DNA of 7,400 nucleotides from contig CAZWJC010000319.1 of the NCBI GenBank assembly GCA_964634255.1, forward strand, positions 1 to 7,400, in the 5' to 3' direction. This stretch comes from MWDV01 sp964634255 (GTDB lineage: Bacteria; Verrucomicrobiota; Verrucomicrobiia; Limisphaerales; MWDV01). A model generated the notes under the pieces. It was not told where the DNA came from. It searched no databases and saw only the letters and a list, made by a program, of their open reading frames with translations. The stretch's first letter is position 1; each line of letters opens with the position of its first letter. Of the stretch, positions 1-5,545 are shown in pieces. A program made the position numbers and the translations under genes.

Positions 1-2
1 AG

Positions 3-425
3 AGGGCTTTTGCCGGCGAGCGGATCATTGCCTTTGGCGAATCGCTCGGCGGGGCGGTGGCGACGGAGCTGGCTTTGCGCGAAACCGTCGGGGGACTCGT
101 CCTGAACAGCACGTTCACCAGCATCCCGGACATCGGCGCGGAAGTGTTTCCCTGGCTGCCGGTGCGGTGGATCAGCACGATCCGGTACGACACCCGCGCC
201 AAGCTGCCGCGGATCAAGGTTCCTGTGCTGGTGCTCCACAGCCGCGAGGACACGCTGGCGCGGTTCACTCATGCGGAGGCGAATTTCGCCGCCGCCAACG
301 AACCGAAGCTCTTCGGCGAGCTTAACGGTGAGCACAACGAAGCCTGCGCCGACGGCCCGAACATTATCGACGGCATGGAGAAGCTGTTTCAGCTCCTCGA
401 AACCCGGGCCGCTGCCGCACGCTGA
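3..425 (+). CDS. alpha/beta hydrolase, C-terminal part (5' end outside window)
   Basis: The reading frame is open from the left edge, so the start codon and N-terminal strands lie outside the window; 140 residues are visible. It is probably a serine hydrolase of the BEM46/ABHD17-like alpha/beta type. The visible part carries the nucleophile elbow GESLGG, with Ser at visible residue 14. The strand VPVLVLHSRED gives the acid Asp at residue 83, and NGEHNE gives the catalytic His at residue 111. Order and spacing of the triad fit the family. The segment 'LNSTFTSIPDIG' after the elbow is typical of this branch, whose substrates are mostly unknown, so no substrate can be given. The loop after the acid (DTLARF) replaces the commoner D-x-x-V/I-P. 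The gene is followed by an aminotransferase 69 bases downstream on the same strand, so co-transcription is possible. The fold call is firm; the biological role is unknown. Confidence 0.88.
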   Translation, partial: RAFAGERIIAFGESLGGAVATELALRETVGGLVLNSTFTSIPDIGAEVFPWLPVRWISTIRYDTRAKLPRIKVPVLVLHSREDTLARFTHAEANFAAANEPKLFGELNGEHNEACADGPNIIDGMEKLFQLLETRAAAAR

Positions 426-494
426 ATAGCAAGCTGCTGGTCAAACTCGCTTGCACCACCTGTCCGAACGCGGCTAACTGACGACGCTTTGAAG

Positions 495-1775
495 ATGAAA
501 CCTGACACCGCCCTGTCCGCGATGGGCCGCCGTTCGCAAGCCCCGCCCATCTCCTGGCTCATGGAGATCGCGCTGGCCAAGCCCGACCTGATCTCCCTCG
601 CTGCGGGATTCACGGACGGCGAATCGTTGCCCACTGAAGACGCGCGGGTGCTGCTGGACGAAATCCTGCGTTCGCCCAAGTCCGGCCAAGCCGCGCTGCA
701 ATACGGCACCACCGCCGGCGATCCGGTGCTGCGCCAGTTGACCGCCGAGCGCGTGCGGACCGAAGACGACGCGCCGACAACGTCCCGCGTTCACGCGCCG
801 GAGCGGATGATCATCACCAGCGGTTCACAGCAACTGCTATACATGGTCAGCGAGGCGCTCTGCGATCCCGGCGACATCGTCCTCGTCGAAGACCCGACCT
901 ACTTCGTCTATCTCGGCATCCTGCAAAGCCACGGCATCGCGGCGCGCGGCATCCCTATGGACCGCGACGGGCTGGACCTCGCTCACCTGGAAGCGGTGCT
1001 GGCGGCGCTGAAGCGCAGCGGCGAATTGAAACGGGTGAAGTTGCTTTATCTCGTCACCCACTTTCAAAACCCGACCGGCGCGACCACGAGCTTCGCGAAG
1101 AAGCGCGCCGCGCTGAAGCTGCTCCGGCAATACGAGCGCGCCGCTGGCCATCCCATTTACCTCGTCGAGGACGCGGCCTACCGTGAGCTGCGATTTACCG
1201 GCGACGACGTGCCGTCCGCACTCACCCTGCCGGGCGCTGCCGAACGCGTGATTTACGGCGGGACTTACAGCAAACCGTTCGCGACCGGCGTCCGCGTGGG
1301 CTTCGGTTTGATGCCGGCTGCGGTACATCGCGTGGTGATGCGGATCAAGGGCAACCACGATTTCGGCACGTCGAACCTGCTGCAGCAACTGCTCGCCCGG
1401 GCGCTGGCCTCGGGCCGTTACGAACAACACCTGGAAGTGCTGCGCCGGCGTTACGCGCACAAAGCAGCGGTCATGCTCAAAGCGCTGGAGACGCATTTCC
1501 CCGAACGGGCGACTTGGTGGACGCCGCAGGGCGGGCTTTACTTCTGGGCGCAACTGCCGCGCAGCGTGAAGAGCAGCCAGAACTCGAAGCTGTTTCAGTC
1601 GGCGTTGAAGCATGGCGTGCTCTACGTGCCGGGGGTGCTGTGCTATGCAAACGACCCGACGCGCCGCAAGCCAGACCACGAAATGCGTCTGAGCTTTGGC
1701 GGCGCGTGCGAGGAGAAGCTGCAAGCGGGCATCGCGCGGCTGGGTGCCACGTTGCACGAACTGCTGGACCGGTAA
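495..1775 (+). CDS. PLP-dependent class I/II aminotransferase (LysN / MocR-C-terminal-like)
   Basis: A 426-residue fold-type I PLP enzyme expected to be cytosolic, transferring an amino group between an amino acid and a 2-oxo acid. The family hallmarks appear in order: SLAAGFTDG near residues 34-42, a LQYGTTAGDPVLR segment, the cofactor-phosphate loop ITSGSQQ (107-113), Asn192 in HFQNPTG, Asp226 and Tyr229 in EDAAYREL, the Schiff-base Lys260 in GGTYSKPF, and the carboxylate-binding Arg398 in MRLSF. All expected catalytic residues are present and the length is normal. The overall style is nearest to 2-aminoadipate aminotransferase (LysN) and the aminotransferase part of MocR regulators, but there is no N-terminal winged helix. 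Substrate could be aminoadipate, aromatic or branched-chain; the sequence does not decide it. I chose the ATG at 495. A TTG at 489 and an ATG at 522 are in frame, and none has a strong Shine-Dalgarno sequence. Confidence 0.92.
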   Translation: MKPDTALSAMGRRSQAPPISWLMEIALAKPDLISLAAGFTDGESLPTEDARVLLDEILRSPKSGQAALQYGTTAGDPVLRQLTAERVRTEDDAPTTSRVHAPERMIITSGSQQLLYMVSEALCDPGDIVLVEDPTYFVYLGILQSHGIAARGIPMDRDGLDLAHLEAVLAALKRSGELKRVKLLYLVTHFQNPTGATTSFAKKRAALKLLRQYERAAGHPIYLVEDAAYRELRFTGDDVPSALTLPGAAERVIYGGTYSKPFATGVRVGFGLMPAAVHRVVMRIKGNHDFGTSNLLQQLLARALASGRYEQHLEVLRRRYAHKAAVMLKALETHFPERATWWTPQGGLYFWAQLPRSVKSSQNSKLFQSALKHGVLYVPGVLCYANDPTRRKPDHEMRLSFGGACEEKLQAGIARLGATLHELLDR

Positions 1776-1910
1776 GCCAAATGCCGGTGGCAGTGGCTGT
1801 GCGCATGTCACAGTTGCCCGCGGTGTGCGGGTGCAGCCCGCAGAGATGAGGCAAGCCTTGCTGGCCTCATCAAGGCCGGGTGGATTACGCCCGGGGTTTC
1901 TGCGGTGGTT
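1776..1910. other. convergent intergenic gap with three consecutive hairpins
   Basis: This non-coding stretch lies between the ends of the rightward aminotransferase and the leftward PKD-protein gene. Three perfect short inverted repeats follow one another. TGCGGG (1826-1831) pairs with CCCGCA (1837-1842) around a 5-base loop. GATGAGGC (1845-1852) pairs with GCCTCATC (1864-1871) around an 11-base loop. CCGGG (1876-1880) pairs with CCCGG (1890-1894) around a 9-base loop. The middle one can refold, because GCCTTG (1855-1860) also pairs with CAAGGC (1871-1876). No T-run follows on either strand, so these are not textbook intrinsic terminators. Their place between two converging genes still suggests a role in ending transcripts or protecting RNA 3' ends, which is an inference. 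Confidence 0.4.
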
Positions 1911-2705
1911 TCAGCGGATCACAACAATGGAGTAGAAGCGTCTGCTGGAGATGTCCGCCGTCTCGTCCACCACCGTCAGTTCGTTGCCGACGGCCACGAC
2001 GTCCGACGAAGCGGGTAACCAGTGTTTGTCCGATAGGCTGTCTTTGTAAACCAGCCGATAGGCCTGACCTGGGATTGCGTTCCACGTGATCTGGCTGCCG
2101 TTGGGCGTCACGGCGAGGTTTGAGATTCGCGGTGCGTGGGGCGCCAGGGTCAACTGATCGGCGGGCGCGTCTTGCGTCACGGTCACGGTCAGTTCGTCAC
2201 TAACCATCAAGTCTCCGTCGGTGGCGGTGAGCCGCAAGACATACGTGCCGACTTTCGAGAAGCTGGCGACGGTCTTGGCGCTGGCCGCACTGGCGAAAGT
2301 AACAAAACCGGGGCCGCTCACCGCGCACCAAGCCGAACTCACGTCTCCCGGATTCGCTGGCAGCCTATCATCTGAGACGTCGCCCGCGAGGATGGCCCCT
2401 GCGGACAGCGTGACAACCTGATCCGTGCCGGCAGATACAGTCGGGGCTTGATTAGCAGCTTCCGCGTCTGGCGTGACTGGGAGGGAACAGATTCCCGCGT
2501 CAAATGGCTGACCTTCCTGACCGTCGGCGGCACCGGCGGTGCCGGCAATGTCGTTAGGCGTGCTCTCCCCCCAGGCATCCGGGCTGGCCTCCAGTGCGAC
2601 ACTGCTCGCCAACGGGAACACCACCACCAGCGCGAGCAGGATTCCGGCGAAGTTCCCGCCCATCGGCTGGCGTAGAGTCTTAATGACTGGCGTCCATTGT
2701 TTCAT
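1911..2705 (-). CDS. small exported protein with PKD-like domain
   Basis: A 264-residue protein of unknown specific function, predicted to be exported. Residues 1-14 are polar and basic, and 15-37 form a hydrophobic segment (GILLALVVVFPLASS) with a plausible signal peptidase I site after SVA at residue 37. A low-complexity acidic linker follows (about 40-85). Residues 86-177 match a PKD/K319-like immunoglobulin fold: APTVSAGTDQVVTL, an SDDRLP loop, VSGPGFVTF, and GTYVLRLTATDGDL. Residues 190-264 look like a second beta-sandwich ending in 'RRFYSIVVIR', a type often found at the C-termini of verrucomicrobial surface proteins. There is no enzyme domain, anchor or sorting tail. Such domains usually mediate adhesion or protein contacts in much larger proteins, so this could be a small independent module or a remnant. 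GGGAG lies 13 bases before the chosen ATG; a second ATG at residue 15 would give a shorter signal peptide. Confidence 0.75.
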   Translation of the reverse strand: MKQWTPVIKTLRQPMGGNFAGILLALVVVFPLASSVALEASPDAWGESTPNDIAGTAGAADGQEGQPFDAGICSLPVTPDAEAANQAPTVSAGTDQVVTLSAGAILAGDVSDDRLPANPGDVSSAWCAVSGPGFVTFASAASAKTVASFSKVGTYVLRLTATDGDLMVSDELTVTVTQDAPADQLTLAPHAPRISNLAVTPNGSQITWNAIPGQAYRLVYKDSLSDKHWLPASSDVVAVGNELTVVDETADISSRRFYSIVVIR

Positions 2706-3069
2706 GCGCTATGCCATACTCCCAAGCATCGGGAATACCTGCATCGAGGCGTCGCGGCACGCTTCAGGTTTTTCCTGACAATCCTCCCTGTTTGGCGGTT
2801 TACCTCACCGACACCAAGAGCTTGTGTTTCAAGGGAAACCTGCAACTGGCTCGTGTGGGTGTAGGACAAAGTCTCATTTCGCGGACTGTGCGTCACGAGC
2901 GGTCGAAGACACCAGACGTTCAGCCCGAGTGTCCGCTTCCGGCAAGTTCGTTGTCTGAATAACAGACTTGCTTGACGATCCAGTGCCGGAAAATCCAGCA
3001 TGCAGTCTGTCTAAGAACGCTTGTCCCGCCAACGGCGTCAGCGTTTCTCCTACGGAACCGTCAGACATT
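2706..3069. other. divergent intergenic region between PKD-protein and response-regulator genes
   Basis: These 364 bases between two divergent genes should hold promoters for both. I see no convincing coding region; the short frames here translate to cysteine- and arginine-rich noise. Small palindromes are visible: TCAGG-TTTTT-CCTGA at 2764-2778, GTTTC-AAGG-GAAAC at 2826-2839, and GTCTG-AATAA-CAGAC at 2953-2967. A TTGACG at 2972-2977 resembles a -35 element for the rightward gene, but no good -10 box sits at 16-18 bases. No promoter is called with confidence. Confidence 0.45.
2953..2967. repeat. small inverted repeat upstream of response regulator
   Basis: GTCTG and CAGAC form a perfect 5-base inverted repeat around AATAA. 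Flanking GCAAG (2942-2946) and CTTGC (2967-2971) are also complementary and share one base with the inner arm. The centre is about 110 bases before the regulator's ATG. It could be an operator or a leader hairpin, but arms this short also occur by chance. Confidence 0.25.
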
Positions 3070-3726
3070 ATGAACGCAAGCAACAGCGCGACCGCCCCAG
3101 AGCCCGGCAACCAGGTTCTCGTCGTTGATGACAGCGCCGACACCCGGAGGTGCATCGCCGATTGTCTGGCGGGCGAGCGCATCCCCTGCCTTTGCGCCAA
3201 CACCGGCGAGGAGGCCATTGCGATCCTCCGAACGCATCGCATCGCAGTCGTCCTGCTGGACTGGGTCTTGGTCAGGGGAGAGGTGGATGCGGCTTCGGGT
3301 TCCCGGCCCGGCCCCGGCGAAAGTACGCCCCGAGCGTTAAACGGCCGCTCAGTCCTGGAATACTGCAATACGCATCACCGGGGCATGCCCGTCATCGTGA
3401 TGAGTTCCAATCCCCAGCCGTTTGAGTCCCGAACCGACGCGTTGATGGGCAACGCCGACGGATACTTGGGCAAACCTTTCAGCAACGCCGTGCTCGCGGC
3501 ATACGTGAAGAGCTGGCTGCGGCGGGTCAACGATTTCCCCCAGCTTCCGTTGCCCACCTGCGAGCAGGACATTCGGCCATGGCGGGAAATCAAGGCGCAG
3601 TATATCCGGCACGTCGTGCGATTGCTTGACGGCAACGTTTCCCGCGCCGCCAAAGCCCTGGAGTTGAACCGCGAAACGGTGACCAAGGCATTGGCGGCCG
3701 AGGCGTCAGACGATTCTACCCACTAA
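3070..3726 (+). CDS. RegA/PrrA/ActR-type response regulator (receiver + Fis-like HTH)
   Basis: A 218-residue two-component response regulator. The receiver (about 14-152) has the acidic pair Asp20/Asp21 in VLVVDDS, the phospho-acceptor Asp64 in VVLLDW, the switch Ser112 in VIVMSS and Lys135 in GKPF, so phosphorylation chemistry looks intact. A proline-containing hinge (about 154-170) leads to a C-terminal Fis-type helix-turn-helix, GNVSRAAKALELNRETVTKAL (188-208). There is no sigma-54 AAA+ domain, so the layout matches the redox/global regulators RegA, PrrA and ActR. Oddly, Asp64 to Ser112 spans 48 residues against about 30 in CheY: some 18 extra residues, rich in Gly, Pro and Ser, sit in the beta3-alpha3 loop. 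No histidine kinase is adjacent, so partner and regulon are unknown. I chose ATG 3070; an in-frame TTG at 2968 would add 34 residues without domain character. Confidence 0.88.
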   Translation: MNASNSATAPEPGNQVLVVDDSADTRRCIADCLAGERIPCLCANTGEEAIAILRTHRIAVVLLDWVLVRGEVDAASGSRPGPGESTPRALNGRSVLEYCNTHHRGMPVIVMSSNPQPFESRTDALMGNADGYLGKPFSNAVLAAYVKSWLRRVNDFPQLPLPTCEQDIRPWREIKAQYIRHVVRLLDGNVSRAAKALELNRETVTKALAAEASDDSTH

Positions 3727-4868
3727 CGCTCCAGCTTGGCCGCTTCGCGTTGGGATAACACCTTCCGCGAGGGTACGTAGCCCGCGATGAATTCGCGATA
3801 GAACGCCGCGAACGTGCCCGCCGCCAGCGCCGCCCGGGCATCGGCCATCAGCTTCAAATACATGTGCGAGTTGTGGACGCTGAGCATGCGGAGGCCGAGG
3901 ATTTCGTTCACGTTGAGCAAGTGACGTAAATAGGCTCGAGTGAACCGTTGGCAGGCGAAGCAGTCGCAGCCTTCCTCGATCGGCCCGAAGTCCGCCTTGA
4001 AACCGCCGCCCTTGATGCCGATGGCGCCCTTGCGCGTGTAGGCCGTGCCGTTGCGCGCCACGCGGGTCGGCAACACACAGTCAAACATGTCCACGCCGCG
4101 CGCGATCAGCTCGATCATCTGCGCCGGCGTGCCGAGGCCCATCGCGTAACGCGCCTTGTGTGCCGGCAGATGCGGCTCGGCCAGTTCCACCGCCTTCATC
4201 ATTTCCGGCTCGGGTTCGCCGACGCTCACGCCGCCGATGGCGTAGCCATCAAACTCCATCGCCACGAGCGCCTTCGCGCATTCCTCGCGCAACGCGGCGT
4301 TGCTGCCGCCCTGCACAATGCCGAAGACGAGCTGGCCATCAGCGCGCGGTTGCTCGCGACACTCGGCAGCCCAGCGGATCGTGCGCTCAACGGCAAGACG
4401 TTGCTCCTTGGCGGGGGCGTCGTGCGGCGGGCATTCGTCGAAAACCATCGCGATATCCGAGCCAAGCGTGCGCTGGATCTCCATGGACTCTTTCGGCCCG
4501 AGGAATAGCGGTGAGCCGTCGAGATGCGAGCGGAATTCGACGCCGTGGGCCTTGATCTTGCGAATCTTCGCGAGGCTGAAGACCTGGAAGCCGCCGCTGT
4601 CGGTGAGGATCGGCTTCTGCCAGTTGATGAAGCGATGCAGCCCGCCTGCGGCGCGGATGATGTCGAGCCCGGGACGGATGTTAAGATGGTAGGTGTTGCC
4701 GAGGATGATCTGCGTGCCCATCTCGTCGAGCTCGCGGGGATCAATCGCCTTCACGCTGCCCTGCGTGCCGACGGGCATGTACACGGGCGTATCCACCACG
4801 CCGTGGGCGGTGGTCAGCCGGCCCAGGCGGGCCTTCGTTTGCGAATCGGTTTTGAGGAGTTCAAACAT
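3723..4868 (-). CDS. tgt: tRNA-guanine transglycosylase (queuine tRNA-ribosyltransferase)
   Basis: A complete 381-residue bacterial TGT. It exchanges guanine-34 of GUN-anticodon tRNAs (Asp, Asn, His, Tyr) for preQ1, a step in queuosine synthesis, and acts in the cytosol as a TIM-barrel enzyme. Visible hallmarks are Asp90 in LTDSGGFQVFS (general acid/base), Asp144 and Cys146 in MVFDECPPHD and Gln186 in GIVQGG (base recognition), GGVSVGEP near 212-219, MGLGTP near 243-248, and the nucleophile Asp263 in MFDCVLPTR. The zinc site is Cys301, Cys303, Cys306 and His332. Nothing essential is missing and the length is typical. The ATG at 4868 gives the canonical MFELLKTDSQTKARLG opening, although no clear Shine-Dalgarno precedes it. 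Unlike in many bacteria, queA, yajC and secD are not adjacent; instead a toxin gene ends 38 bases upstream. Its stop codon overlaps that of the converging response regulator. Confidence 0.97.
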   Translation of the reverse strand: MFELLKTDSQTKARLGRLTTAHGVVDTPVYMPVGTQGSVKAIDPRELDEMGTQIILGNTYHLNIRPGLDIIRAAGGLHRFINWQKPILTDSGGFQVFSLAKIRKIKAHGVEFRSHLDGSPLFLGPKESMEIQRTLGSDIAMVFDECPPHDAPAKEQRLAVERTIRWAAECREQPRADGQLVFGIVQGGSNAALREECAKALVAMEFDGYAIGGVSVGEPEPEMMKAVELAEPHLPAHKARYAMGLGTPAQMIELIARGVDMFDCVLPTRVARNGTAYTRKGAIGIKGGGFKADFGPIEEGCDCFACQRFTRAYLRHLLNVNEILGLRMLSVHNSHMYLKLMADARAALAAGTFAAFYREFIAGYVPSRKVLSQREAAKLER

Positions 4869-4906
4869 GGCTGGGGTGCCAGAGTTTCTACAAATAGTCG
4901 TCTAGA

Positions 4907-5203
4907 TCAATCCACCCGGTTTCGCCAGTAACCTGGACGCCTTTTGCCGTGCATGACGGCCACGATCCACACGCGGTCCGGCTGGTCGAGGTAAAGGACG
5001 GAGTACGGGAAAACGGTCGAAAGGTGGCGGCGAACTGGTGGATCGAAGACTCGAAACCGGTCGGGTTGCCGGCGAACATCGCGGATCAATCGCTCAATTT
5101 CATCGAAGAAACGTCCGCCGAGTTCGGGATTGATGCGGGCGTAGTAAGCGGCCGCTGCTGCGTACTCCTCGCCGGCCGCAGGGTGAAAGGCGTGCGGTTT
5201 CAC
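4907..5203 (-). CDS. RelE/ParE-family toxin of a type II toxin-antitoxin pair
   Basis: A 98-residue protein with the RelE/ParE toxin pattern: an N-terminal HPAAGEEYAAAAAYYARINPELG helical hairpin split here by short breaks (residues 7-29), FFDEIERLI, a QPDRF...RRHL segment, the strand core FPYSVLY (65-71), and the ending VAVMHGKRRPGYWRNR with His85, Arg88/89, Tyr92 and Trp93. Family members inhibit either DNA gyrase (ParE) or translation through mRNA cleavage (RelE). The sequence resembles the ParE side, but the target cannot be settled by eye. The start codon is GTG at 5203-5201, overlapping the antitoxin TGA in the sequence GTGA. This suggests translational coupling, with the antitoxin made first. 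It ends 38 bases before the tgt start. Length is normal and no lesion is visible, so the toxin is probably intact. Confidence 0.9.
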   Translation of the reverse strand: MKPHAFHPAAGEEYAAAAAYYARINPELGGRFFDEIERLIRDVRRQPDRFRVFDPPVRRHLSTVFPYSVLYLDQPDRVWIVAVMHGKRRPGYWRNRVD

Positions 5204-5430
5204 CGGCCGACGATCTGGCGGATTCGAGCCGAGACTTCCTCGCCGGGAATGCCCGCGACCTGTCCGCTCTCGATTTCGGCCACGCGCCGGCGGATTTCCT
5301 GTTTCCAGGCCTCATCCGTGGCCGGGTCGCCCGGATGCAGGCCGAACGTCAGGCGATCCACCAATTCGGCGACCTGCTCCTGCGGCCAGTGGCGGACTTC
5401 CTCAACGATTTGATCCAGTGTCGTCGGCAT
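5200..5430 (-). CDS. antitoxin, TIGR02574-like addiction module component
   Basis: A 76-residue protein with the layout of the TIGR02574 addiction-module component family: an N-terminal helical part (MPTTLDQIVEEVRHWPQEQV, AELVDRLTFGL), a variable linker, then the conserved AWKQEIRRRVAEIESGQV (41-58) and the closing IPGEEVSARIRQIV segment. The C-terminal half is expected to wrap around and neutralise the ParE-like toxin encoded immediately downstream, with a 4-base overlap. No classical DNA-binding motif is obvious, so autoregulation is uncertain. The start at 5430 fits the usual family length of about 70-80 residues, but its own ribosome site is poor (GGAG about 13 bases away). A second in-frame ATG at 5508 has GGGAGG eight bases upstream and would give 102 residues with a basic N-terminal extension. 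The family call is firm; the start is open. Confidence 0.87.
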   Translation of the reverse strand: MPTTLDQIVEEVRHWPQEQVAELVDRLTFGLHPGDPATDEAWKQEIRRRVAEIESGQVAGIPGEEVSARIRQIVGR

Positions 5431-5516
5431 GCGCTGAAGGATACTCCGGGCCACATCTGGACTCAACCGCGTTCGGCAAAGCCGTTTTTCCGTCTGCCGT
5501 TGTGCCATCCATGGTT

Positions 5517-5522
5517 CCTCCC
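5517..5522 (-). promoter_or_regulatory. strong Shine-Dalgarno upstream of alternative antitoxin start
   Basis: On the minus strand GGGAGG is followed by 8 bases and then ATG at 5508, in frame with the antitoxin. It is the best Shine-Dalgarno I could find before a start in the window. It also precedes an out-of-frame ATG at 5512, which opens a 36-codon frame that ends inside the antitoxin gene. It could drive a longer antitoxin or a short leader peptide. Confidence 0.5.
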
Positions 5523-5524
5523 GC

Positions 5525-5540
5525 AGCAGTCTCAACTGCT
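5525..5540 (-). terminator. short hairpin just after the S74-protein gene
   Basis: AGCAGT (5525-5530) and ACTGCT (5535-5540) are perfect 6-base complementary arms around a 4-base loop. The hairpin begins 5 bases beyond the S74-protein stop codon in the direction of transcription. No U-run follows; the next bases are GCGGGAGG, the antitoxin-side ribosome site. It may therefore be a weak terminator or a 3'-end stabiliser that still allows read-through into the toxin-antitoxin genes. Confidence 0.3.
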
Positions 5541-5545
5541 TGCTT

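Noticed and set aside
837..1811. Leftward open frame (324 codons) opposite the aminotransferase
   Set aside because: The other strand carries a full set of aminotransferase motifs. This frame has no recognisable domain and an arginine-, alanine- and glutamine-rich composition.
2972..3000. TTGACG at 2972 as a sigma-70 promoter for the response regulator
   Set aside because: No acceptable -10 hexamer is found 16-18 bases downstream, so the match to the -35 box alone is not enough.
2702..3001. Leftward open frame (99 codons) in the divergent gap
   Set aside because: Its composition is rich in Arg, Cys and Ser without domain pattern, there is no good ribosome site, and it overlaps the start of the PKD-protein gene.
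2968..3069. 34-codon N-terminal extension of the response regulator from TTG 2968
   Set aside because: The extension has no domain character, and the receiver begins properly shortly after the ATG at 3070.
3948..4508. Rightward open frame (186 codons) opposite tgt
   Set aside because: It lies wholly within the complete tgt gene on the opposite strand and reads as Ala/Arg/His-rich noise.
4888..5079. Leftward 63-codon frame overlapping the toxin gene
   Set aside because: It is the toxin gene read in another frame; the toxin frame carries the RelE/ParE motifs.
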